Assembly: GCA_963757135.1 (NCBI GenBank)
Contig: CAVWQE010000001.1
Span: 1-64,000, forward strand
Source: Gp1-AA145 sp963757135
GTDB taxonomy: Bacteria; Acidobacteriota; Terriglobia; Terriglobales; Acidobacteriaceae
Length of the DNA stretch: 64,000 bases
Reading direction: 5' to 3'
In this document: in pieces, positions 1 through 8,358 of the stretch
Layout of the letters: each line of letters starts with the position of its first letter
Position numbering within the stretch: position 1 is the first letter of the stretch
Made by a program: the position numbers and the translations under genes
The notes under the pieces: model-generated
Databases searched by the model: none
What the model saw: the letters and a program-made list of their open reading frames with translations, nothing else
Told to the model about the DNA's origin: nothing

Positions 1-82
1 CGAAATGGAAACTTCGCAAGTGGAAGTGCCATTTCACAGAAGTGAACAGCTGAAAGAAATCGGGTGGACAGATAGATGTTCG

Positions 83-340
83 TCACGCAGCTTGACTGGT
101 TGAGCCGAGGCGCGCATCGATGTCCGCGATCAAGTCTTCAAATGCATAGGAGCCGTCGTGCCGCTCGCCGTTTATGAAAAACGTTGGGGTGCCATTCACC
201 CCGCTTCGCACCCCGCCAAGAAAATCATTGCGAATCCGAGGCAGAAACTCGTGCGTATCGAGTGCGCTTTGTAAAGCGGCGACGGACAAGCCGTGCAAGT
301 CCGCCAGTTCGAACAGAAGTGGCAGGCTCAGCCGCTCCAT
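83..340 (-). pseudogene. C-terminal remnant of a DsbA-family thioredoxin-like protein
   Basis: The 85 readable residues match the last part of a DsbA/thioredoxin-fold oxidoreductase. The key stretch is GVRSGVNGTPTFFING followed by ERHDG, the cis-proline strand and C-terminal helix region of this family. The active-site CxxC half is absent. Reading upstream on the same strand, an in-frame TGA lies ten codons before the first ATG and no plausible N-terminal half follows in the other frames. The family is usually about 170-220 residues, so this is under half a protein. I infer a decayed gene, not a functional short protein. Confidence 0.6.
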
Positions 341-456
341 TCCTAGGATGCTTTTCGCAAGGTTGGTTCATACTCCTGCAGGATTGTTCCGCTCATGTGT
401 GGGCCAATAACCTCCAAGGTGGATGCCTCTAGTTTCTACGGGATGCAACGGAGCCG

Positions 457-740
457 GTGTGCTATGAGCAGGCCCAGCCGCGAACTTCTTCCGACGCCCA
501 ATCGCAACGCACGCACATCGAGCAACAAGGGCGCCCAGAGGTGGAAATGCAAAGGAGGGAAATTGAAGAAGAGTCGAAGAAGAGACTCGACAAGGAAGCC
601 ATAGCAGCCATCGAACAGACTCAAGGAGCTGTCGAGGCGATTGGCCGCGGCCAACTGGTACAGCAAAGGTCAACAGTTGGCTGGCTAGAACCCTGCGACA
701 CCGGAGGTACTGGGTTTGAACAGCGCCGTTCGCGCTTGGC
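457..740 (+). pseudogene. Degraded YfdX-like gene
   Basis: The frame starting at 457 contains KKRLDKEAIAAIEQTQGAVE, which resembles the helical core of YfdX-family proteins (stress-associated proteins of poorly known function). The similarity then jumps frame: KVN and LAR lie in one frame near 669-690 and the adjoining NPAT in another near 690-702. Together they rebuild the K-x-N...LARNPAT motif typical of the family. At least two frameshifts are therefore needed and no signal peptide is readable. The gene appears dead or badly sequenced. The family call is from memory of the motif. Confidence 0.45.
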
Positions 741-907
741 GTGTTTGAATTCTATCGCCAGCCTGAACTGACACATTTGCAACGAGTTCCCTGTGCGCGC
801 AAGACTTCTACAAGAGTGTATTTTTGGAAACGGTGAGTATGCGAGGAACTGATCTCAAATCAGAAAATTTAGAGCTTTCGGTGACAGGGCAGCAACGAGA
901 TGTAACT

Positions 908-946
908 GATTGATATCAAACGGTGTCGGCGGGCATCGATTGATAT
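908..946. promoter_or_regulatory. Direct repeat GATTGATAT, candidate operator of the copper island
   Basis: GATTGATAT occurs at 908-916 and again at 938-946, exactly 30 bases apart, or about three helical turns. The first copy extends into the palindrome TTGATATCAA. Both lie just upstream of the first gene of the copper/silver export island. The spacing on one DNA face suggests a regulator site. This is inference from position and symmetry only. Confidence 0.3.
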
Positions 947-1000
947 TAGAAGGCACCGTATGACACTTCTTATCGTCCCCTTAACGTCCCCGGAATTGAA

Positions 1001-1513
1001 GTGCCGAATTCGATCCACACGCGCATCTGTCATCACCAAAAAGCAGGTAGCCTCACCAAACGTGCTCGGGCGATCTCCATTTTTGTGACTTCCACCGGTA
1101 TCTTGCGTCTAAAACAAGGTGCACGTAAACTTAATCCGTTGAACTTGCCCAGCAAATTCGGTGTCTGGCTTCTGGCGCTTCTTCTCTTTGGATTGCCACT
1201 GTTGAATTGCGTCACGCCCGCTCAGGCGATGACGACCGCCGAGAAGGATTGCTGTAAGAAAATGGCTGGCGAATGTGGCCGTGCCGGAATGGCAAAGTCA
1301 CATTCGTGCTGCCAGTCGAGCAGCTCTCTCGATACCCGCCCGCTCGCAAAAGTCGCTTCCCCCACGATCCCACATTTCACTTTGGCAATGACGGATGTGA
1401 TTCCACAAGCTGTGATACTGGTTTCTGCGCATGCATTCTTGAATCCCTGGGTGATGCAATTTCACAGTCCGCCCGCCGAAACCCCTCCCGATAATACTGT
1501 CCTAAGAATCTGA
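1001..1513 (+). CDS. Small Cys-rich exported protein at the head of the copper island
   Basis: A hydrophobic segment (about residues 51-76, ending AQA) looks like a signal peptide. It is followed by a Cys/Met/His-rich patch: DCCKKMAGECG, then MAKSHSCCQ. Such clusters suit thiol and thioether binding of Cu(I) or Ag(I). The 50 residues before the hydrophobic segment are atypical, so translation may really start at a TTG near 1139 (L-N-L-P-S). The gene sits 69 bases upstream of cusC in the same direction and is probably co-transcribed. No named family is recognised. A periplasmic metal-binding role is inferred from composition and context. Confidence 0.6.
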   Translation: MPNSIHTRICHHQKAGSLTKRARAISIFVTSTGILRLKQGARKLNPLNLPSKFGVWLLALLLFGLPLLNCVTPAQAMTTAEKDCCKKMAGECGRAGMAKSHSCCQSSSSLDTRPLAKVASPTIPHFTLAMTDVIPQAVILVSAHAFLNPWVMQFHSPPAETPPDNTVLRI

Positions 1514-1582
1514 TCTGTCTTTCCTCGCTGATGCCGACGCCTTCGTGCGTCTCTGCGCATTCATGTTTTTAGCGGAGGAAAG

Positions 1583-2959
1583 ATGGAGTCTATTCGTTTC
1601 AACCGGATTATTTCCGGGGACGCTCGTATTTTCGCTGTCAGTCCGCGTGCATTGGGCAGTTTGCTGCTGGTCTCGACGCTTGGGGTCTCGACCCTAGTCG
1701 CGCAACAGGTAGTTCAGCCGCAACCGCCGTTGGCCGCGCCAACGCAAACAGAAGTTGCTCATGAGCATTCTGCTGCACGGCCAACGCCATTGCGCGATCT
1801 GGTACATGAAGCGGAACGCAATAATCCTCAGATTGCCGCCTCGTTCCACACCTGGAAGGCGGCAACGAATATCCCCCGACAGGTCTCCGCACTACCTGAG
1901 ACGCAAGTCACGCTCCAGCAATTCAGCGTTGGCAGTCCCCGGCCATTCGCCGGATACACGAACAGCGAGTTCGCATATATCGGGGTAGGAGCTTCGCAGG
2001 ATTTACCTTATCCGGGCAAACGGCCGCTGCGTGCCAAAGTCGCAGAATTCGAGGCGAACTCGCTTCGCGAGCAGTCAGACGCGATGCTTAAAGATGTAGT
2101 CGAAAGCGTTCAGCGCATCTATTTCCAGCTCGCCTACATTCAACAAACGGTCGGAACACTTTTGAGCAGCGATCAACTGCTCAACCAAGTCGAGCAGGCA
2201 GCCGAAGCTCGATATCGAGTTGGCCAAGGCACCCAGCAAGATGTTCTTAAAGCGCAGTTGCAGCACACCAAAATCTTGCAGGAGATCGCTCACCATCACG
2301 AGCAAGAAGGACAGCTCGAAGCCCAACTCAAGCAATTGCTGAATCGCACTCAGGAATCGCCCGACATTCTCACTGAGCCGATTTCACTCACTCCAGTCCA
2401 CTATTCCGCGGCGGACCTGCTACAACGAACGCGCGAGCAGAATCCTGACGTGCGCGCGCGATTAGAAATGCTGCATCGCGAGGACGCGCAAGTGGAACTC
2501 GCGCACAAAGAATTCCGTCCTGATTTCAATCTGGGATACATGTACCAGAACACCGACAGGAAGTTTCGCGACTATTACATGCTGACGTTTAGCGTTCGCT
2601 TGCCGAATCGGGGACGGCAACGAGCCGAGCTTACAGAGGCCGAGCAGAACCAAGAGCGTGCCAAGGAGGAGATGCAAGCTGAAATTCAGCGTGTCCTTTC
2701 CGAAGTCCAGCAGCAATATGTAATGGTTCACACCTCGGAAGAGCAGCTCAAGATCTACTCCGATGGGCTGATTCCGCAGGCGAACGCGACCTTCCAAGCT
2801 GGGCTGGCCGGCTATCAGTCAAACCGGGAGGACTTTCAATCTCTGCTGTCTTCTTTCCTCGATGTATTAAATCTCGAATTGGATTATCGCAATGAATTAG
2901 TTGACCACGAGTCCGCAGTGGCTCGGCTGCAACGACTTACGGGGGTGAGCTTGCCATGA
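1583..2959 (+). CDS. cusC: CusC/CzcC-type outer-membrane efflux protein
   Basis: This is the outer-membrane channel of a tripartite heavy-metal RND pump; it forms a trimeric TolC-like tunnel across the periplasm and outer membrane. The 458 residues begin with a hydrophobic export signal (about 23-45). Two long helical hairpin repeats follow (about 70-260 and 275-455), rich in Gln/Glu coiled-coil heptads, as in the OEP family. GGAGGAAAG just before the ATG is a strong ribosome site. The stop overlaps the start of the adaptor gene by four bases, so the two are translationally coupled. Length and order match cusCBA-type operons. Confidence 0.88.
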   Translation: MESIRFNRIISGDARIFAVSPRALGSLLLVSTLGVSTLVAQQVVQPQPPLAAPTQTEVAHEHSAARPTPLRDLVHEAERNNPQIAASFHTWKAATNIPRQVSALPETQVTLQQFSVGSPRPFAGYTNSEFAYIGVGASQDLPYPGKRPLRAKVAEFEANSLREQSDAMLKDVVESVQRIYFQLAYIQQTVGTLLSSDQLLNQVEQAAEARYRVGQGTQQDVLKAQLQHTKILQEIAHHHEQEGQLEAQLKQLLNRTQESPDILTEPISLTPVHYSAADLLQRTREQNPDVRARLEMLHREDAQVELAHKEFRPDFNLGYMYQNTDRKFRDYYMLTFSVRLPNRGRQRAELTEAEQNQERAKEEMQAEIQRVLSEVQQQYVMVHTSEEQLKIYSDGLIPQANATFQAGLAGYQSNREDFQSLLSSFLDVLNLELDYRNELVDHESAVARLQRLTGVSLP

Positions 2960-4593
2960 TAGAAAACTACGACGTTGGACATGAGTACCACGAATTAGTT
3001 CGTCAGGTTGAGGCAAGCAAGAAATATCGGCGGGCGTTTGTCGTCACGCTTGTCATAGCCATCGTGCTTGCGCTGAGCGTAGCTGCACTGTGGTGGCGTT
3101 TCGGAACAAAACGTACCGCTGCCCCACAACAAGGCACGCCAGCGATGGAAATATCCGGCACGCCTGCATCTTCGTCCGACAGTGGACAGAGCGTGGAAAT
3201 ACCAGCGCAAACCGAAACTCCGCTGAACGCAATCCAGCTTTCTCCACAGCGTATGCAGAGCATTGGGATTCAGATCGGGCAAGTGCAGTCCAAGGCCGTA
3301 AGCGATGACTTGCGGTTTTACGGCAACGTGCAGCCAAACGAACGTCGCCTGGCGTATGTGCAGACACGTTTCGCAGGATGGATTCGTCAAGTCTATGCCG
3401 ATGCTACGGGCGATTTTGTACGCAAAGGACAACCACTGTTCACAATCTACAGTCCCGACCTCGTCAGCACCGAACAGGAATATCTGCTGGCGAAGAAGAA
3501 TGCCGCATCTCTCGCACAAAGCCAGGTCAGTGGCGTGGCTTCCGGAGCGGAGTCGCTCCTTACTGCAGCCAAAGCTCGGTTGCAGCAGTGGGAGGTATCC
3601 GCGAGTGAAATTGAAAAACTGGACCGCACCGGCGAAGCAATCACCAATTTGACCATCAACTCTCCTGTGTCGGGCTACGTGACCGAAAAAAACGCGCTGC
3701 CGAATATGTATGCGCAACCCGACACCCGCTTGTACACGGTCGCTGATCTTTCTGAGATTTGGGTCTTGGCTCAAGTCTTCCAAAATGACGCAGGCAAGAT
3801 CAAACCCGGGGACCCCGCGGAAGTCACGGTCGATACGTATCCAGGGAAAGTGTTCGCCGGCCGTGTTGATTACATCCTGCCTCAGGTGAGTATGGATACG
3901 CGAACCGTGCCAGTTCGTCTGGTTTTCTCGAATCCTGTTCTAAAGCTGCGACCTGGCATGTATGTCAACGTACACATAATGCTGCCGCTCGGCCGTCAGT
4001 CTGTGGTTCCCGCTTCCTCGATATTCCATTCGGGAACGCGCAACGTGATCTTTGCCTACGAGGGTGAAGGCAACATCCAACCGCGCGAAGTCCAGCTTGG
4101 GCCACGCGTCGGCGACGACGTAGTCATCACGAAAGGCATCAGCGCCGGAGAGCAGATCATCACCTCTGCGAATTTCTTGATTGATTCCGAAGCGCAGTTG
4201 CAGGCTGCAGCTGGCGCCTTCATGCCTCCCCCGCCGGGAGCGGGACAAGCTGCGGCTATGAATGCTCCGGCGCAAGCCAATGTCGAACTCACTACCGATC
4301 CGAACCCACCGCACAAGGGCAATAACGTCGTCCGCGTAAAGGTCACTTCGAACAACGGACAACCCGTAACAGGTGCCCAGGTGACGGTCACGTTCTACAT
4401 GGCGGCAATGCCGGCGATGGGAATGGCCGCAATGAAAACCGTCATCAATGCCACCGACAAGGGCCGCGGGATGTATGAAGGCACCGGCGACTTGGGATCG
4501 GGAGGAACATGGCAAGTGTCAATCACAGCCTCACAGAACGGGCAGATGATTGCGAGCAAGCAGCTCACGCTCAACGCCACGGGAGGAATGTAA
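2956..4593 (+). CDS. cusB: CusB-type RND adaptor with an extra C-terminal YtkA/FixH-like domain
   Basis: This is the periplasmic membrane-fusion protein that links the CusA pump to the CusC channel. One N-terminal transmembrane anchor spans about residues 25-48. A barrel-sandwich/hairpin region follows, then the beta-barrel with WVLAQVFQNDAGKIKPGDPA near 265-285, then a membrane-proximal domain. From about residue 430 there is an additional domain (VELTTDPNPPHKGNN, later GTWQVSITA) that resembles YtkA/FixH-type immunoglobulin-like domains. It contains a Met-rich strand (MAAMPAMGMAAM), which could bind Cu(I). At 545 residues it is longer than classical CusB (about 400). The stop is immediately followed by the cusA start. 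Confidence 0.87.
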   Translation: MIENYDVGHEYHELVRQVEASKKYRRAFVVTLVIAIVLALSVAALWWRFGTKRTAAPQQGTPAMEISGTPASSSDSGQSVEIPAQTETPLNAIQLSPQRMQSIGIQIGQVQSKAVSDDLRFYGNVQPNERRLAYVQTRFAGWIRQVYADATGDFVRKGQPLFTIYSPDLVSTEQEYLLAKKNAASLAQSQVSGVASGAESLLTAAKARLQQWEVSASEIEKLDRTGEAITNLTINSPVSGYVTEKNALPNMYAQPDTRLYTVADLSEIWVLAQVFQNDAGKIKPGDPAEVTVDTYPGKVFAGRVDYILPQVSMDTRTVPVRLVFSNPVLKLRPGMYVNVHIMLPLGRQSVVPASSIFHSGTRNVIFAYEGEGNIQPREVQLGPRVGDDVVITKGISAGEQIITSANFLIDSEAQLQAAAGAFMPPPPGAGQAAAMNAPAQANVELTTDPNPPHKGNNVVRVKVTSNNGQPVTGAQVTVTFYMAAMPAMGMAAMKTVINATDKGRGMYEGTGDLGSGGTWQVSITASQNGQMIASKQLTLNATGGM

Positions 4594-7500
4594 ATGATCA
4601 GCTGGATCATTGAGTGGTGCGCGCACAATCGCTTCCTCGTTTTTACCGGCGTAGCTTTGCTCGTGTTGGCTGGAATCTGGTCGGTCGGTCACATTCCGCT
4701 CGACGCCTTGCCTGACATTTCCGATGTCCAGGTCATCATCCACACGAACTGGGAGGGTGAGCCGCCCAACATCATCGAAGATCAGGTCACGTATCCGATT
4801 GTGACTGCGCTTCTGGCCGCCCCCAACGTGAAAGCGGTCCGCGCGCAAACCATGTTCAACGACTCCTATGTCTTCGTCGTATTTGAAGATGGCACGGACA
4901 TGTACTGGGCGCGCTCTCGGGTTCTTGAATATTTGCAGACTATCGCCGGTCGGCTTCCAGAGGGCGTGCATCCCGCAATCGGGCCGGACGCCACTGGAGC
5001 CGGCTGGGTGTATGAGTACGCTCTAGTCGACCACACCGGAAAATATAACCTCGCCGATTTGCGAAGCCTTCAGGATTGGCACATGCGCTACCAGTTGGAA
5101 ACCGTTCCTGGTGTGGCAGAAGTCGCCACCATTGGCGGCTTCGTTCGTCAATATCAGGTGAAGGTCGATCCGAACAAGCTGCTCGCGTACGGCATTCCGC
5201 TCTCCACGGTTATCGAGCGGGTGAAGTCGAGCACGAACGAAGTTGGCGGGCGAGTACTGGAACTTAGCGGCACTCGGTACATGATTCGAGGGCTCGGTTA
5301 TCTCAAATCGCTGGCTGACTTAGAGAATGTCCCGCTTATGGCGAAGAACGGGACGCCGGTGCTGATTAAGGATGTAGGCACAGTTTCATTTGGTCCGGAT
5401 ATTCGTGAAGGAGTCGCGGAATGGAACGGCCAAGGCGAAACTGTGGGCGGCATCGTGGTGATGCGCTACGGGTTGAATGCGCTGAACGTGATTGATGGCA
5501 TTAAGAAGAAGCTCGCCCAGATCAAGCCCTCTCTCCCGCCCGGAGTTGAGGTTGTTTCCGGCTATGACCGCTCCGAGCTGATTCACGCTTCAATTAGCAC
5601 GTTGCAGCGCGACCTTCTAGAAGAGGCGGCGATTGTCAGTATTGTCATTATCGTTTTTCTTTTCCATTTCCGCTCCGCCCTGATCCCGATCATCACTCTG
5701 CCAATCGCGGTTATCGCTTCTTTCCTTGCGATGTACTACCTGCGTGTGAGTTCGAACATCATGTCGCTAGGCGGGCTTGCGCTCGCGATTGGAGTGTTGG
5801 TCGATGCCGCGATCGTGATGGTCGAGAACGGCTATCGTCATTTGTCGGAACGGCCGCAAGCCGCTGATGGAGTACAGCAAGGCACCGGTTCACGCACCGT
5901 CACGTTGTCAGAACCAAGCACAGAGGTGCCAGAGCGGGAACGACGACAGATTCTGATCGGCGCTGCCAAGCAAGTAGGTCCCGCACTGTTTTTCTCTCTC
6001 CTTATTATTGTCGTCTCGTTCCTTCCAGTCTTCTTGCTGGAAGCGCAGGAAGGACGAATGTTTCGACCATTGGCTTGGACGAAGACGCTGGCAGTCGGAT
6101 TTTCGTCTCTGCTCGCAATCACTTTGGTGCCAGTGCTGATGGTCATGTTCATCAAAGGAAAGCTGCACCCGGAGTCGAGGAATCCAGTCTCGCGCGTTAC
6201 TCAAGCAATATATTTGCCGGTGCTAAAGCTATGCCTCAAGTACCGCAAGACTACGCTGCTTGTGAATCTGCTCTTCTTGGCGGTTACCTTTCCGTTGATG
6301 TTCAGGCTTGGCAGCCAATTCATGCCGCCTCTCTATGAAGGATCTTCGTTGTACATGCCTACGGCATTGCCCGGCATTTCTATCACTCAGGCATCGCAGC
6401 TTTTGCAGGAACAAGATCGGGTATTGCGGTCTTTTCCGGAAGTGGAAAGCGTTTTTGGAGCCGTCGGGCGTTCGGACAGCGCTACCGACAATGCTCCACT
6501 CGATATGTACGACACTACGCTCATGCTTAAACCGCGCGAGCAATGGCCTGCCGGCATGACGTACGAAAAACTCATTCACGACATGGATGAGAAACTGCAA
6601 TTTCCCGGACTAACAAACACCTGGACGATGCCGGTCGAGAATCGTCTGGACATGGCGCTCACCGGAATCAAAACGCCCGTTGGAATGAAAATTCAAGGCC
6701 CGAATATTGACGCAATCCAACAGCTGGGAGCGCAGATACAGCAAGTGCTCACGGGAATGTCTCAGGTCCGCTCGATTTTTGCGGAGCGTGTGTCTCAGGG
6801 CTTCTACGTCAACGTCGATGTGGACCGGCCTGAGGCGGCGAAGTATGGCCTGACTATCGCCGACGTGCAGCAGGCCGTAGCTTCCGGGATAGGCGGCATG
6901 AACGTCGCGCAGAACATCGAGGGGCGCGAACGCTACCCGATGAATGTTCGGTACGAGCGCGATTTTCGCGACAACATAGAAGACCTGCGCCGAGTCCTGA
7001 TCGCCACGCCCTCAGGAGCGCAGATTCCACTTGAACAGGTCGCCAAGGTTTCTTTTTCTCGTGGCCCGGCCATGATCCGCGATGAAGACGGCCAACTTAC
7101 CGGTTATGTCTATCTCGACCTGAACAGCAAAGACTACGGCGGCTTCGTGAATCAAGCCTCCAACTTGTTACGCCAGAAGCTCAGTTTACCTGCAGGTTAT
7201 ACATATGCCTGGTCGGGCGAGTATGAGTTCGAGGTTCGTGCCAAAGAAAGATTGAAAATCATTCTGCCGGTGGTGTTCTTCGTGATTTTCATGCTGCTGT
7301 ACATGGTCTTTCATTCTCTGACTGAAGCGATGGTGCTGATTTTCCCGACGTTCTATGCCATGACTGGTGGTCTGATTTTGCAGTGGCTGCTCGGCTACAA
7401 CTTTAGCGTAGCTGTCTGGGTCGGCTACATCGCATTGTTTGGCATCGCAGTTGAAACCGGTGTGGTGATGGTCGTGTATCTGCACGAAGCCTTGGATCAT

Positions 7501-7803
7501 CGGCTGCCTTCAGGAATTGTGACCAAAGCGGACATCGAGACCGCAGCGATTGAGGGTGCGGTGCAGCGGCTCCGACCCAAGCTGATGACGGTTAGCGCAG
7601 TGCTGGCCAGCCTGATCCCGATCCTATTCGAGAGCGGCATCGGGTCGGACGTCATGAAGCCAATTGCCGCTCCAATTGTGGGCGGAATGATTACGTCAAC
7701 CATTCACGTGTTGATTCTGGTGCCGGTCTTTTTCGTGCTCATGAAAGAACGAGCTTTGCGACGTGGCACCTTGGGTACACAACAAGCAATCAATGAAGTG
7801 TGA
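4594..7803 (+). CDS. cusA: CusA-type heavy-metal RND efflux permease
   Basis: This is the inner-membrane, proton-driven pump subunit, full length at 1069 residues with the usual two halves of six transmembrane helices and large periplasmic loops. TM4 carries LAIGVLVDAAIVMVENGY (about 395-412). The D...E arrangement with DAAIVMVEN resembles the Cu(I)/Ag(I) CusA group more than the Zn/Co/Cd CzcA group, whose motif is usually DGAVIIVEN. Many Met residues line the periplasmic domains. It begins directly after the adaptor stop, giving a compact cusCBA operon. Substrate assignment to copper/silver rests on this motif and on the flanking CopB ATPase and Cys/Met-rich proteins. Confidence 0.92.
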   Translation: MISWIIEWCAHNRFLVFTGVALLVLAGIWSVGHIPLDALPDISDVQVIIHTNWEGEPPNIIEDQVTYPIVTALLAAPNVKAVRAQTMFNDSYVFVVFEDGTDMYWARSRVLEYLQTIAGRLPEGVHPAIGPDATGAGWVYEYALVDHTGKYNLADLRSLQDWHMRYQLETVPGVAEVATIGGFVRQYQVKVDPNKLLAYGIPLSTVIERVKSSTNEVGGRVLELSGTRYMIRGLGYLKSLADLENVPLMAKNGTPVLIKDVGTVSFGPDIREGVAEWNGQGETVGGIVVMRYGLNALNVIDGIKKKLAQIKPSLPPGVEVVSGYDRSELIHASISTLQRDLLEEAAIVSIVIIVFLFHFRSALIPIITLPIAVIASFLAMYYLRVSSNIMSLGGLALAIGVLVDAAIVMVENGYRHLSERPQAADGVQQGTGSRTVTLSEPSTEVPERERRQILIGAAKQVGPALFFSLLIIVVSFLPVFLLEAQEGRMFRPLAWTKTLAVGFSSLLAITLVPVLMVMFIKGKLHPESRNPVSRVTQAIYLPVLKLCLKYRKTTLLVNLLFLAVTFPLMFRLGSQFMPPLYEGSSLYMPTALPGISITQASQLLQEQDRVLRSFPEVESVFGAVGRSDSATDNAPLDMYDTTLMLKPREQWPAGMTYEKLIHDMDEKLQFPGLTNTWTMPVENRLDMALTGIKTPVGMKIQGPNIDAIQQLGAQIQQVLTGMSQVRSIFAERVSQGFYVNVDVDRPEAAKYGLTIADVQQAVASGIGGMNVAQNIEGRERYPMNVRYERDFRDNIEDLRRVLIATPSGAQIPLEQVAKVSFSRGPAMIRDEDGQLTGYVYLDLNSKDYGGFVNQASNLLRQKLSLPAGYTYAWSGEYEFEVRAKERLKIILPVVFFVIFMLLYMVFHSLTEAMVLIFPTFYAMTGGLILQWLLGYNFSVAVWVGYIALFGIAVETGVVMVVYLHEALDHRLPSGIVTKADIETAAIEGAVQRLRPKLMTVSAVLASLIPILFESGIGSDVMKPIAAPIVGGMITSTIHVLILVPVFFVLMKERALRRGTLGTQQAINEV

Positions 7804-7862
7804 TCGAAGGTTATGAAGCGATTTTTAGCAGTTCAACTCAAAAAACAAGAAAGGAAATACTA

Positions 7863-8244
7863 ATGAGCAGGAAAACAGCGATTACCAGCGCGATAGCGAT
7901 TCTCACATTTTCTACGATCCTTGTTACGGCACAGATGCAGATGCCAGACAAATCTGCAAACAAAGGTAGCGAGGCCTCTGCTGCACCGAAAACTCTCACT
8001 GGAATCGTGAGCGATTCCATGTGTGGCGCTCACCATATGGCGAAAGATAAAAGCCCTGCCGAGTGCGCCCGGATGTGCGTGAAGCAGGGAATGAAATACG
8101 CCCTGCTGGTCGGAGACAAGGTGTACACGCTAGAAAGGCCATGAATCAGAGGTGGACAAACTCGCCGGAAAGAAGGCGACTGTGAAGGGCAGCGTCACAG
8201 GCGATACTGTAGCTGTTCAGTCTGTCGTTCCTGCAAAGGGCTAG
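7863..8244 (+). pseudogene. Small exported metal-island protein, interrupted by a one-base frameshift
   Basis: Translation from the ATG at 7863 (GAAAGGAAATACTA upstream) gives a signal peptide and then GIVSDSMCGAHHM, with a second Cys pair in CARMCVKQGMKYALLV. The frame ends at 8144, just after VYTLE. Removing one A from the AAA run at 8134-8136 restores GHESEVDKLAGKKATVKGSV and a natural end at 8244. The restored protein is about 127 residues with a small beta-barrel-like core, a type seen beside metal genes in acidobacteria as I recall. It follows cusA by 59 bases. The lesion may be real or a homopolymer sequencing error. Confidence 0.7.
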
Positions 8245-8358
8245 GCAAGAGACGACAGGAACAAAAAAGGCGGGCTCCCACCAATCGCATCCGATCTTTC
8301 GGGCGCAACGTTCGTCTGTCGATTAGTTCAGTTTCGCTATAGTTGGATTGCACCTGCG

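Noticed and set aside
2995..3783. Long minus-strand open frame opposite cusB
   Set aside because: It is antisense to a clear gene, has no ribosome site and no domain or signal pattern; high GC makes such frames common.
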